Shown here: one piece after another, positions 1 to 7,436 of the stretch
Numbering within the stretch: the stretch's first letter is position 1
Layout: every line of letters starts with the position of its first letter
NCBI RefSeq assembly: GCF_010686765.1
Contig: NZ_JAAGWF010000007.1
Coordinates: 62,001-126,000 of the forward strand
Source: Geodermatophilus sabuli
GTDB taxonomy: Bacteria; Actinomycetota; Actinomycetes; Mycobacteriales; Geodermatophilaceae
Reading direction: 5' to 3'
DNA length: 64,000 nt
Translations under genes and position numbers: made by a program
Notes under the pieces: model-generated
Seen by the model: the letters and a program-made list of their open reading frames with translations, nothing else
What the model was told of the DNA's origin: nothing
Databases searched by the model: none

Positions 1-409
1 TGACCAGCCCCCCGAAGCTGTGACCGACCAGGTGCAACCCGCCCGGCGTCTCGTCGAGCAGCTGCCGGGCGACGGCGACCAGGTCGGCGCCCAGCTCGGG
101 GACGCCGTACCGAGCCGGGTCGTCGGGTCCGGGGGACTCGAACTGCCCGCGCTGGTCGAGGGCGACGACGCGGTGGCCGGCGGCGCACAGGGGCGCGAGC
201 AGCGGCGCGAAGTCCTCCTTGGTGCCGGTGTAGCCGGCCACCATGAGGACCGTCCCGCGCTCGGCCGCGCCTCCGGTGTCCAACGCGGTCAGCGGTCCGG
301 CGCCGCCGGCGAAGCTGCGGTGCCGGGCGTCGTGGTCGGCCAGCTGGCGGAGGTCGTCGGGCGCGATGGAGAGCGGAGCGCGGTCGTCGGGTCCGCCGGG
401 CATCACCAT
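1..409 (-). CDS. alpha/beta hydrolase, N-terminal part (runs off the window)
   Basis: The first 136 codons of a hydrolase read leftward out of the window. The start is one of three clustered codons (ATG-GTG-ATG, 409 to 401); no strong Shine-Dalgarno decides between them. Visible features are a TVLMVAGYTGT oxyanion-type strand near residue 50, an LDQRG segment, and, at the very edge, the nucleophile elbow GHSFGG with the catalytic serine. The acid and histidine of the triad lie outside the window, so substrate class (esterase, lipase, peptidase) cannot be judged. It follows the PQQ-propeller gene on the same strand, separated by a repeat that probably acts as a terminator. Confidence 0.85.
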   Translation of the reverse strand, partial: MVMPGGPDDRAPLSIAPDDLRQLADHDARHRSFAGGAGPLTALDTGGAAERGTVLMVAGYTGTKEDFAPLLAPLCAAGHRVVALDQRGQFESPGPDDPARYGVPELGADLVAVARQLLDETPGGLHLVGHSFGGLV

Positions 410-437
410 GCCGTCCAGTCAACCTCGGCCCCGGCCC

Positions 438-493
438 GTCTGCAGGGTCCCGCCGCGAGCTCGCGAGTGGCGGGGGCAGGGGGGCCTCTCTCA
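438..493 (-). repeat. stop-codon palindromic repeat, copy A
   Basis: Starting from the TGA of the PQQ-propeller gene, the minus strand reads TGAGAGAGGCCCC, then a C-rich stretch, the self-complementary core GCGAGCTCGC, then GGCGGGACCCTGCAG. CCCGCC and GGCGGG arms around the core would form a stable hairpin. It is nearly the same sequence as the copy at 1683-1741. The likely role is a terminator or 3'-end stabiliser; this is inference. Confidence 0.75.
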
Positions 494-1624
494 GCGGTGC
501 GCGACCACCCGGTCGGGCAGCTGGAGGACGACGACGGGTCCGGCGACCGTGACCAGCGCGTCGGGCGGCAGCTCCGGCGCCCGCGACCGGCTCTGCTCCA
601 CCCCCGTCCCGAGGTCGCGCAGCACGACCGCGTCCCCCTCGGCGACCGGCACCGTCGTCCCGGTGGCCAGGGTCTTGGCGTCGGCCGGTCCGGTCGGCAG
701 GCCCGTGGCGGGCACCTGCCAGCGCACCGTGCCGCTGGTCTGGTCCAGCGCCCCGAGCTCGCCGTCGGCCAGGACGAGGGCGGTGTCGCCGACGCCGGTG
801 ACGAGGACGGGGTCCTCCCCGGCGGACAGAGCCGGCGTGCCCAGCGGCGCCCCGTCCGCACCGGCGAACAGCTGCACGCCGGCGTCCCCGGCGACGGTGA
901 CGGCACGGTCGACGTCGGCCAGCACCGCGGAGTCGTCCAGGACGTCCCGCGTCCAGAGGGCGCTGCCCCCGTACCCGTCGAAGAGCCGCAGCTGCGGCGC
1001 GTCCGTGCCGCGGCAGCGCTGCAGGACGACGACACCGGCGGCGCCGACGTCGGCGCCGTCCAGCCGGCAGCCCTCGGGGGCGGCCTGGCGCCACCGGATG
1101 GCGTCCCCGACCGGGTCGATCGTCACGATGCCGGTGGGCGCGGCGGCCAGCACGATGCCGTCGGTGCTGGACAGCGTCATGTCGCTGCGCAGGTCGACGT
1201 TCCGCGTCCAGGCGCGCACCCCGGTGTCCGCGGCCAGCGCGAGGGCCTCGTCGCACCGGTCCTCGGTGCGGAAGACGGCGACGACCAGGCTGCCGACGAG
1301 GGTCCAGTCGCACAGGACGGCGTTCGCGCGGGTGTAGCGCCAGGCCTCGTCGCCGGTCTCGACGTCCAGGGCGCGCACGCCGTGCTCACCGGCGACGACC
1401 ACCCGTCCGGCGTGCACGGCGGGGCGTGGCCCGGTGGTCGACGTCGGGGCGTCCCAGGCGGCGGAGACGGTGCCGGCCGGTGTCCCGTCGGGGACACCGG
1501 CCGGTGCTGCCGTGGTGCTCTCGGTGGCCGCGGCGTCGGAGCCGGCCCACAGCAGGGCGGCCACGACGGCCAGCGCGATGACGGCCGCCGTCCACACCCA
1601 GACCCGCAGCGGAGGCCGCGTCAC
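491..1624 (-). CDS. membrane-anchored PQQ-type beta-propeller protein
   Basis: A 377-residue protein with an N-terminal hydrophobic anchor (about residues 7-27) and a Thr/Pro/Ala linker. The rest is an extracytoplasmic propeller with repeated blade-ends such as GVRALDVETGDEAWRY, GIVTIDPVGDAIRWR and ELGALDQTSGTVRWQ, the BamB/PQQ-like signature of alternating Asp-x-x-Thr-Gly and Trp. Start: GTG at 1624 has a GGAGG seven bases upstream; an ATG eight codons earlier lacks one. Propellers of this type mostly act as binding scaffolds; no PQQ-dehydrogenase catalytic residues are evident, so no enzyme activity is proposed. It follows the RNA helicase on the same strand. Its stop codon is embedded in repeat copy A. 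Confidence 0.75.
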   Translation of the reverse strand: MTRPPLRVWVWTAAVIALAVVAALLWAGSDAAATESTTAAPAGVPDGTPAGTVSAAWDAPTSTTGPRPAVHAGRVVVAGEHGVRALDVETGDEAWRYTRANAVLCDWTLVGSLVVAVFRTEDRCDEALALAADTGVRAWTRNVDLRSDMTLSSTDGIVLAAAPTGIVTIDPVGDAIRWRQAAPEGCRLDGADVGAAGVVVLQRCRGTDAPQLRLFDGYGGSALWTRDVLDDSAVLADVDRAVTVAGDAGVQLFAGADGAPLGTPALSAGEDPVLVTGVGDTALVLADGELGALDQTSGTVRWQVPATGLPTGPADAKTLATGTTVPVAEGDAVVLRDLGTGVEQSRSRAPELPPDALVTVAGPVVVLQLPDRVVAHR

Positions 1625-1682
1625 CGACCACCTCCGAGGACTCCGCATCGAACGGGCGGCCAGGGCTGGGCGCGACCGGCCC

Positions 1683-1741
1683 CCCTGCAGGGTCCCGCCG
1701 CGGGCTCGCGAGGGGTGGGGGGGCAGGGGGGTCCTCTCTCA
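1683..1741 (-). repeat. stop-codon palindromic repeat, copy B
   Basis: The minus strand from the helicase stop reads TGAGAGAGGACCCC, a C-tract, CCTCGCGAGCCCGCGG, then GGGACCCTGCAGGGGGG. The outer CCCCCCTGC and GCAGGGGGG arms pair and enclose a second CG-rich stem. Near-identical to copies A and E. Confidence 0.75.
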
Positions 1742-3427
1742 GGCGGCGGACTCGGAGCCGCCGCGCCCCGACCCGCCCCGGCGACGACGGCGGCGCCGCG
1801 GCGTGGCGGTGCCACCCTCCCCGGCGTCGGCGCCCGGCGCCGCGGGCGCGGCGGTCGCGCTGTCGACGGCGGCTGCGGCGTCGCCGGTGCCACGGGTGCG
1901 GCGACGGCGCGGGCGGCTGCTGCGCTCACCGGCCGGCTGGTCGGCGGCGTCCCGACCCGGTCCGCTGTCGCGTCCGGCGTCCCGGCCCGGTCCGCTGTCC
2001 CGTCCGGCGTCCCGGCCGCCGGAGCGGCCGGCGGGGCGGTTCTTCTTGCCGGTCTCGCCGAGGTCCTCGAGGGTCTCGGCGGCCAGGCCCTCGCGGGTCC
2101 GCTGCGAGCGGGGCAGCCGGCCCTTGGCGCTCTCGGGGACGTCGAGGTCGCTGTAGACCCACGGCGAGGTGGAGTAGGTCTCCGGCGGGTCGGCGAAGTC
2201 CAGGTCGAGCGCCTTGTTGATCAGCTGCCAGCGCGGGATGTCGTCCCAGTCGACCAGGGTCACCGCGACGCCGGTCTGCCCGGCGCGGCCGGTGCGGCCG
2301 ATCCGGTGCACGTAGGTCTTCTCGTCCTCGGGGCACTGGTAGTTGACGACGTGGCTCACGCCGGTGACGTCGATGCCACGGGCGGCGACGTCCGTGGCGA
2401 CCAGGACGTCGACCTTGCCGCTGCGGAAGGCGCGCAGCGCCTGCTCACGGGCGCCCTGGCCGAGGTCGCCGTGCACGGCGGCGGCCGCGAACCCGCGCTC
2501 GACGAGGTCGTCGGCGACCTTCTGCGCGGTCCGCTTGGTGCGGCAGAACACCATCACCAGGCCGCGGTCGCGGGACTGCAGCACGCGAGCGAGCAGCTCG
2601 GGCTTGTCCAGGTTGTGCGCCCGGTAGATGAACTGCGTCGTCTGCGGGACGGTCGAGCCCTCGTCGTTGCCGTGCGCCCGGATGTGCGTCGGCTGGGTCA
2701 TGAACTGGCGGGCCAGGTTCACGATCGGCCCGGGCATCGTCGCGGAGAACAGCATCGTCTGCCGCTGCTCCGGGACCATCGTCAGCACCCGCTCGATGTC
2801 GGGCAGGAAGCCGAGGTCCAGCATCTCGTCGGCCTCGTCGAGGACCAGCACCTTGACCTTGCCGAGGATCAGGTGGCCCTGCTGGGCCAGGTCGAGCAGC
2901 CGGCCCGGGGTCCCGACGACGATCTCGACGCCGCCCTGCAGCGACTGGACCTGCGGCTCGTAGGCGCGGCCGCCGTAGATGGCCTGGACGCGGATGCCCC
3001 GCCGTGCCCCGGCGGTGGCCAGGTCGCGCGACACCTGCACGCACAGCTCACGGGTGGGGACGACGACCAGCGCCTGCGGCACCCCGTCGCCGCCCTCGGC
3101 GGGGGGCACGACGCGCTGCAGCATGGGGACGCCGAACCCCAGCGTCTTGCCGGTGCCGGTGCGCGCCTGGCCGATGAGGTCGTTGCCGGCCAGGGCCAGC
3201 GGGAGGGTGAGCTCCTGGATGGCGAAGGTGCGGGTGATGCCGACCTCGGCCAGGGCCGCGACGACGTCGGGGTGCACGTCGAAGTCGCTGAACAGCGGAC
3301 TGTCCTCGGCGACGGGCGCGCCGCCGAGCTCCTCGACGGTCTGCTCCAGCTGCTCGGGAGCCGGCGCGCCGGTCTCGGCATGCTCGAGGTCGGGGGTGGT
3401 GGGGACGGGGTTCTCGATGGAGGTCAG
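1739..3427 (-). CDS. rhlE: DEAD-box RNA helicase (RhlE type)
   Basis: ATP-dependent RNA helicase of about 562 residues, equivalent in position to M. tuberculosis Rv3211. The motifs are in order: Q motif (FAIQELTLPLAL), Walker A ARTGTGKT, TPGRLLDL, DEAD in VLDEADEMLD, SAT in LFSATMPG, and HRIGRTGRAG (motif VI). A basic, disordered tail carries a duplicated GRDAGRDSGP unit and Arg-rich runs typical of RNA-binding tails. Start: homology suggests translation begins at residues TSIENP, where only a CTG codon (3427) is available, eight bases after AGAGG. In-frame GTG (3637) and ATG (3649) codons exist upstream, but the ATG overlaps a -10-like TAGGAT. Divergent from the MiaE-like gene. Confidence 0.88.
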   Translation of the reverse strand: MTSIENPVPTTPDLEHAETGAPAPEQLEQTVEELGGAPVAEDSPLFSDFDVHPDVVAALAEVGITRTFAIQELTLPLALAGNDLIGQARTGTGKTLGFGVPMLQRVVPPAEGGDGVPQALVVVPTRELCVQVSRDLATAGARRGIRVQAIYGGRAYEPQVQSLQGGVEIVVGTPGRLLDLAQQGHLILGKVKVLVLDEADEMLDLGFLPDIERVLTMVPEQRQTMLFSATMPGPIVNLARQFMTQPTHIRAHGNDEGSTVPQTTQFIYRAHNLDKPELLARVLQSRDRGLVMVFCRTKRTAQKVADDLVERGFAAAAVHGDLGQGAREQALRAFRSGKVDVLVATDVAARGIDVTGVSHVVNYQCPEDEKTYVHRIGRTGRAGQTGVAVTLVDWDDIPRWQLINKALDLDFADPPETYSTSPWVYSDLDVPESAKGRLPRSQRTREGLAAETLEDLGETGKKNRPAGRSGGRDAGRDSGPGRDAGRDSGPGRDAADQPAGERSSRPRRRRTRGTGDAAAAVDSATAAPAAPGADAGEGGTATPRRRRRRRGGSGRGGSESAA

Positions 3428-3757
3428 TGCTCTCGCCTCTGGTCTGCTGGGGAGCGGCGCTCGACGGCGGTGGCCCGCTGCGTCGGAGCCCGCCCCGGTC
3501 GTGGTCGCGGGGATCGGTTCCAGCGCCAACGCAGCCAGCAGAACCGGGCGTCCTGGTGATCGGCCCGGGAGACGGCTCTCGAGGAGCGTCGTCCAGCGGT
3601 CGTCAGCGCACAGATGTACCAGCGCGCCGAAGGGCACGCCGATTCCCATCCTAGCCTGCGCAGCGGTTAGCCTCCCTGGCGCCGCGCTGCCCGGCCGCCG
3701 GGGACCACCCGCCGGGGTCAGTGGCGGGACCGTTCGACCGACGCCGGGGGAGGGCAC
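3428..3757. other. divergent intergenic region with long helicase leader
   Basis: A 330-base region between the helicase and the divergent ferritin-fold gene. On the minus strand a -10-like TAGGAT (3653-3648) predicts transcription starting near 3641, giving a leader of about 210 bases before the CTG start, unless translation begins at the in-frame GTG 3637. On the plus strand GGGGGAGGG just before 3758 is the ribosome-binding site of the next gene. I see no other gene here. Confidence 0.45.
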
Positions 3758-4432
3758 GTGACCGAGCCCGCGGGCTCCCGCGGCGACACGGTGGACACCC
3801 GTGCCGTCGTCGACCTCCTCGGCGTCCTGGCCTATGCCGAGCTCACCGCGTTCGACCGGCTCGCCGAGGACGCCCGGCTGGCCCCCACGCTCGCCGGACG
3901 GGCGGCGCTGGCGCGGATGGCGGCGGCCGAGATCGACCACCACACCCGGCTGACCGCCCGGCTCGTCGAGCTCGGCGCCGACCCCACCACCGCGATGACC
4001 CCGTTCGTGGCCGCCCTCGACGCCTTCCACGGCAGCACCCGCCCCCGCACGTGGCTGGAGGGACTGGTCAAGGCCTACGTCGGTGACGGGCTGGCTGCCG
4101 ACTTCTACCGCGAGATCGCCGGGTTCCTCCCCGATCCGGACCGGGCGCTGATCCTCGACGTGCTCGCCGACACCGGGCACGCGGACTTCGCCGTCCGCGA
4201 GGTGCGGGCCGCGATCGCCGCGCACCGCACCGTCGCCGGCCGGCTGGCCCTCTGGGGACGGCGGCTGGTGGGCGAGGCGATCACCCAGTCGCAGGCGGTC
4301 ATCGCCGAGCGCGACGAGCTCGCCCAGCTGATCATGGAGGGCACCGGGGACCTGGCCGGCATCGGCCGGCTGATCGACCGGATCACCGACGCCCACACCG
4401 AGCGCATGCGCGCGCTCGGTCTCAACCCCTGA
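3758..4432 (+). CDS. ferritin-fold protein of the MiaE_2 family
   Basis: A 224-residue all-helical protein of the family annotated as tRNA-(ms2io6A)-hydroxylase-like (MiaE_2), matching Rv3210c in position beside the RhlE-type helicase. Acidic and histidine positions expected for a di-iron ferritin fold are present (YAELTAFDRLAEDA, AAAEIDHHTRL, GDGLAADFYREI, GHADFAVREV). True hydroxylase activity on tRNA is unproven for the actinobacterial branch. The GTG start has a strong upstream GGGGGAGGG. It is followed after 11 bases by the SDR gene, with which it is probably cotranscribed. Confidence 0.8.
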   Translation: MTEPAGSRGDTVDTRAVVDLLGVLAYAELTAFDRLAEDARLAPTLAGRAALARMAAAEIDHHTRLTARLVELGADPTTAMTPFVAALDAFHGSTRPRTWLEGLVKAYVGDGLAADFYREIAGFLPDPDRALILDVLADTGHADFAVREVRAAIAAHRTVAGRLALWGRRLVGEAITQSQAVIAERDELAQLIMEGTGDLAGIGRLIDRITDAHTERMRALGLNP

Positions 4433-4443
4433 CGGAGGTCCTC

Positions 4444-5109
4444 GTGCCGCACCTGCTCGTCGTCGGTGCCGGTCCGGGCATCGCGGCGGCCACCGCCCGC
4501 CGGTTCGGCCACGAGGGCTGGTCGGTCTCCCTCGTCGCCCGGGACGCCGAGGCGGTGGCCGGGCTGCGCGACCAGCTGGCCGCGGAGGGGATCGACGCGG
4601 CGTCCGCCGCCGCCGACGCCGGGGACGGCGCCGGGCTCACCGCCGCGATCGGCACCCTCGTCGACACCGGCGGGCCGGTCGACGCCCTGCTGCACAACGT
4701 CTCGGTCGGCCGGGAGGTCGCCGCCGCCGACCTCACCCCCGACCAGCTGACCGCCGACCTCGCCGCCGGGGTCGTCGCCCTGCAGACGGCGGTGCGCGCC
4801 GTGCTCCCGGGCATGACCGAGCGGGGCAGCGGCACCGTCCTGGCGACCGGCAGCTCGGTCGCCGACCGGCCGATGGCGTCCCTGCCCACCCTGGGGGCAC
4901 AGAAGTCGGCCCTGCGCGCGCTGGCCGTGGCCCTCGCCGCCGACCTCGCCCCCCGCGGCGTGCACGTGGCGACCGTGACCATCCGGGGCCTGGTCGGTCC
5001 GGGGAAGAAGATCGAGCCCGACCGCGTGGCCGCGCTCTACGCCGACCTGGTCGCCGAGACCGCCGGTCCCCGGGAGGACTGGCGCACCGTCGTCGACCTC
5101 ACCTCCTGA
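4444..5109 (+). CDS. SDR-family protein lacking the catalytic tyrosine
   Basis: A 221-residue short-chain dehydrogenase/reductase fold. The N-terminal Rossmann turn is VVGAGPGIAAATARRF, followed by an NVSVG strand and an ATGSS strand with the catalytic-region serine. The canonical YxxxK reads LGAQK here (in the TLGAQKSALRAL stretch), so the lysine is kept but the proton-donating tyrosine is leucine. The protein may bind NAD(P)H without standard SDR chemistry, or use another residue. The GTG start follows GGAGG. Probable operon with the MiaE-like gene; a strong hairpin follows. Confidence 0.8.
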   Translation: MPHLLVVGAGPGIAAATARRFGHEGWSVSLVARDAEAVAGLRDQLAAEGIDAASAAADAGDGAGLTAAIGTLVDTGGPVDALLHNVSVGREVAAADLTPDQLTADLAAGVVALQTAVRAVLPGMTERGSGTVLATGSSVADRPMASLPTLGAQKSALRALAVALAADLAPRGVHVATVTIRGLVGPGKKIEPDRVAALYADLVAETAGPREDWRTVVDLTS

Positions 5110-5110
5110 C

Positions 5111-5154
5111 GGCCGAGGGGGCGCCTCCGCGGTGCGGAGACGCCCCCTCGGGCC
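5111..5154. terminator. bidirectional hairpin terminator
   Basis: GGCCGAGGGGGCG pairs with CGCCCCCTCGGGCC, and inside it CTCCGC pairs with GCGGAG. It lies between the SDR gene and the convergent DUF3107 gene, so it can end both transcripts. There is no long T tract, as is usual in high-GC actinobacteria. Confidence 0.7.
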
Positions 5155-5198
5155 GTGCCGGTCAGCCGTGCCGGGAGGCGGTCAGCTGTGCCGGGAGC

Positions 5199-5435
5199 TC
5201 ATGCCCCGGCGATGAAGCCCACCCGGCGCTGGTCGGCCTGGGCGATCTCCACGTAGGCGATCCGGTCGACGGGGACCAGGACCCGCCGGCCACGGTCGTC
5301 GACCAGCGTGAGCAGGCCGTCCTTCGTCGCGCCGGACATGGCCTTCGCCACCTCGGCCGCGATCTCGTCGGGGGTCTTGGGGCTGTCGATGACCAGCTCC
5401 CGGGGGGAGTGTTGGACACCGATCTTGACTTCCAC
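5199..5435 (-). CDS. DUF3107 small protein
   Basis: A 78-residue cytosolic protein of the actinobacterial DUF3107 family (TB9.4/Rv3208A in M. tuberculosis). It opens VEVKIGVQHSPRELVIDS and ends with the conserved stretch RIAYVEIAQADQRRVGF. The start is GTG 5435 with GAGGAGG seven bases upstream. The function of the family is unknown. As in mycobacteria it sits beside the TetR gene, here downstream of it on the same strand and separated by repeat copy I. Confidence 0.88.
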   Translation of the reverse strand: MEVKIGVQHSPRELVIDSPKTPDEIAAEVAKAMSGATKDGLLTLVDDRGRRVLVPVDRIAYVEIAQADQRRVGFIAGA

Positions 5436-5532
5436 GGGGGATGCCTCCTCGAGTTGCGGGCTGCACCCCACGCTAGTGCAGCGATCGGGACGCCGACCTG
5501 CGGTGCAGGTGCGCCGACAGCGAACGGGCAGC

Positions 5533-5611
5533 AGGACCCCGTCCCGCGGCCCCGTCCCGAGGCTCGCCCCGAGCGTGCGTCGAGTAGCAGGAGGACGGGG
5601 TCCTCCTGCTA
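5533..5611 (-). repeat. stop-codon palindromic repeat, copy I, with 20-bp inverted repeat
   Basis: A perfect inverted repeat (arms 5577-5596 and 5600-5619, loop GGG) contains the last codons and TAG stop of the TetR gene: GTCGAGTAGCAGGAGGAC is mirrored across the loop. The distal part, GCACGCTCGGGGCGAG then CGGGACGGGGCC, matches the core of copies H and J. A strong terminator that has captured coding sequence. Confidence 0.78.
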
Positions 5612-6235
5612 CTCGACGCGTGGGAAGCCCGAGATGCCCCGCCAGGACAGCGCGGTCATCAGGGACACGGCCTCGTCGCGCGACACGGTGCCCTTGCGCG
5701 GCAGCCACCAGCGGGCGCTGGTCTCGGCCAGCCCCGTCATGCCGGAGGCCAGCAGCAGGGCCCGCTCCCGGTCGACCCCGGTGTCGGCCGCGATGACCTC
5801 GGCGATCGCCTCGACGCAGGCGCGGTGACCGCGGTCGGCCAGGTCGCGCACCTCGTCGTCGTTGCGCAGGTCGGACTCGAACACCAACCGGAAGGCCGCA
5901 CCCTCGGCGTTGACGAAGTCGAAGTACGCACCGACGGCGCCGTCGACCCGCGTCCGGTTGTCGTCCGTGCCCTCCATCGCCTCGCGCACCCGGTCGGTGA
6001 GCGCGGTGACCTGCTGGTCGAGCAGCGCCAGGTACAGCTCCCGCTTGCCGGGGAAGTGCTGGTACAGCACGGGTTTGCTGACCCCGGCCCGGTCGGCGAT
6101 GTCGTCCATCGCGGCGGCGTGGAAGCCCTGCGCGACGAACACCTCCTGGGCCGCCTGCAGCAGTTGCAGCCGCCGCGCGCCGCGCGGCAGGCGGGCGGAG
6201 CGGCGGGTGGCGGAGGCGGGCCGGGGCAGGTGCAT
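5609..6235 (-). CDS. TetR-family transcriptional regulator
   Basis: A 208-residue one-component repressor. The N-terminal helix-turn-helix spans about residues 28-68 (FHAAAMDDIADRAGVSKPVLYQHFPGK), the most conserved TetR segment. The rest is a helical ligand-binding domain with LVFESDLRND and a tryptophan pair (SARWWLPRKG). It corresponds to Rv3208. It is transcribed divergently from the alpha/beta hydrolase at 6304 with only 68 bases between starts, so control of itself and of that hydrolase is the simplest proposal. The ligand is unknown. Confidence 0.87.
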   Translation of the reverse strand: MHLPRPASATRRSARLPRGARRLQLLQAAQEVFVAQGFHAAAMDDIADRAGVSKPVLYQHFPGKRELYLALLDQQVTALTDRVREAMEGTDDNRTRVDGAVGAYFDFVNAEGAAFRLVFESDLRNDDEVRDLADRGHRACVEAIAEVIAADTGVDRERALLLASGMTGLAETSARWWLPRKGTVSRDEAVSLMTALSWRGISGFPRVE

Positions 6236-6291
6236 GACGCACGGATGTTACCGACGGGTCACCGGACTGCGCGCCGTGGCGGACGCTGACC

Positions 6292-6297
6292 TACCGT
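6292..6297 (+). promoter_or_regulatory. -10 element of a leaderless promoter (TACCGT)
   Basis: TACCGT ends six bases before the GTG start at 6304, and no Shine-Dalgarno precedes that start. This geometry fits a leaderless transcript. It lies in the TetR/hydrolase divergent region, where repressor binding would block it. Confidence 0.55.
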
Positions 6298-6303
6298 CGG
6301 CGG

Positions 6304-7350
6304 GTGACCTCGGCGCCCGCGACCACCCCCGGCCCGACCAGCGCCGTCCCGGCCCGGCTGTCGACGGTGCCGCTGCCTTCGAGCGACGTCCTGCCCCCGC
6401 CGTGGCCGGGCGGACCGGTGCTGGTGCGCGGCGGTGAGGTCTTCGTCCGCCGCACTCCGTGGACCGGCCCGGTGGACGGCGCGGCCGACGGCGCGCCCCG
6501 GGAACGCGCGCTGTACGTGCACGGCCTGGGCGGGGCGTCGACGAACTGGACCGACCTCGCCGCCCTGCTGGCCGTCCGCTTCGACGGCTGGGCGATCGAC
6601 CTCCCCGGCTTCGGCCGATCGCACCCGCCGGCACGCGGGTCCTACTCCGTCCGGGGGCACGTGGCGGCCGTCGTCGACCTGCTCGAGCGGATCGTGGCCG
6701 AGCCGGGCGAGGGCGCCGGGCGGCCGGTGCACCTGCTGGGCAACTCCCTGGGCGGCCTGGTCTGCGTGGTCGTCGCCGCACGCCGTCCCGACCTGGTCGC
6801 CTCGCTGACCCTCGTCTCCCCGGCGATGCCGGTCTACCGGGTGCCGGCCGCGTTCAGCCGGCAACTGCTGCTCCTCCTGCTGCCCGGGGTGCCCGCGCTC
6901 GCCGAGCGCCGGCTCTCCGCCGTGACACCGGAGCAGCAGGTCCGCGGCATGGTGCAGATGTGCTTCGGCGACCCCCGGCGGGTGCCGCGGGCGCGACTGG
7001 ACCAGGCGCTCGAGGAGATGCGGGAGCGGGCGGGGCAGCCGTGGGCGGTGCGCGCGCTGACCCGCAGCATGCGCGGGCTGATCACCTCCTACCTGCGGGT
7101 CGGCCCGGCCAACGCGTGGCGGATGGCGCGCTCGCTGCGGATGCCGACCCTCGTCCTCTGGGGCGACCGCGACCGCCTGGTCGATCCGGCGCTCGCCCCG
7201 CGGCTGGCCGCCGCCGTCCCGGACGCCCGGCTGCTCGTGCTCGAGGGGGTGGGGCACGTCGCGATGCTGGAGGCGGCCGAGCCGACGGCCCGGGCGGTGC
7301 TGGCCCTGGCCGAGGACGCCGCGGGCGCGGTGCCCGCCGCCGTCTCCTGA
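6304..7350 (+). CDS. alpha/beta hydrolase
   Basis: A 348-residue cytosolic alpha/beta-fold hydrolase. The oxyanion-strand region reads YVHGLGGASTNWTDL, the nucleophile elbow GNSLGG, the acid lies in LVLWGDRDRLVDP and the histidine in GVGHVAMLE, so the Ser-Asp-His triad is complete. A helical lid lies between about residues 180 and 265. The substrate is unknown; the closest general class is small-ester or C-C hydrolases. The GTG start is probably leaderless (see 6292-6297). It is divergent from the TetR gene and likely its target. Confidence 0.83.
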   Translation: MTSAPATTPGPTSAVPARLSTVPLPSSDVLPPPWPGGPVLVRGGEVFVRRTPWTGPVDGAADGAPRERALYVHGLGGASTNWTDLAALLAVRFDGWAIDLPGFGRSHPPARGSYSVRGHVAAVVDLLERIVAEPGEGAGRPVHLLGNSLGGLVCVVVAARRPDLVASLTLVSPAMPVYRVPAAFSRQLLLLLLPGVPALAERRLSAVTPEQQVRGMVQMCFGDPRRVPRARLDQALEEMRERAGQPWAVRALTRSMRGLITSYLRVGPANAWRMARSLRMPTLVLWGDRDRLVDPALAPRLAAAVPDARLLVLEGVGHVAMLEAAEPTARAVLALAEDAAGAVPAAVS

Positions 7351-7436
7351 GGGTCATCACCGAGACGGTTCGGTCCAGCACACGCCGCGGTCGTGGGGTC
7401 TGCCCCTGACCCTCGGGTGCGTGAGAGCCTGGCGGG

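Noticed and set aside
20-3559. A 1179-codon open frame on the plus strand
   Set aside because: It runs antisense to the propeller and helicase genes, has Gly/Arg/Ala/Val-dominated low-complexity composition and no domain; it is a by-product of very high GC at third codon positions.
6259-7257. A long minus-strand frame opposite the hydrolase at 6304
   Set aside because: His/Arg/Gly/Gln-rich composition and no recognisable motif; the plus-strand frame has a complete catalytic triad.
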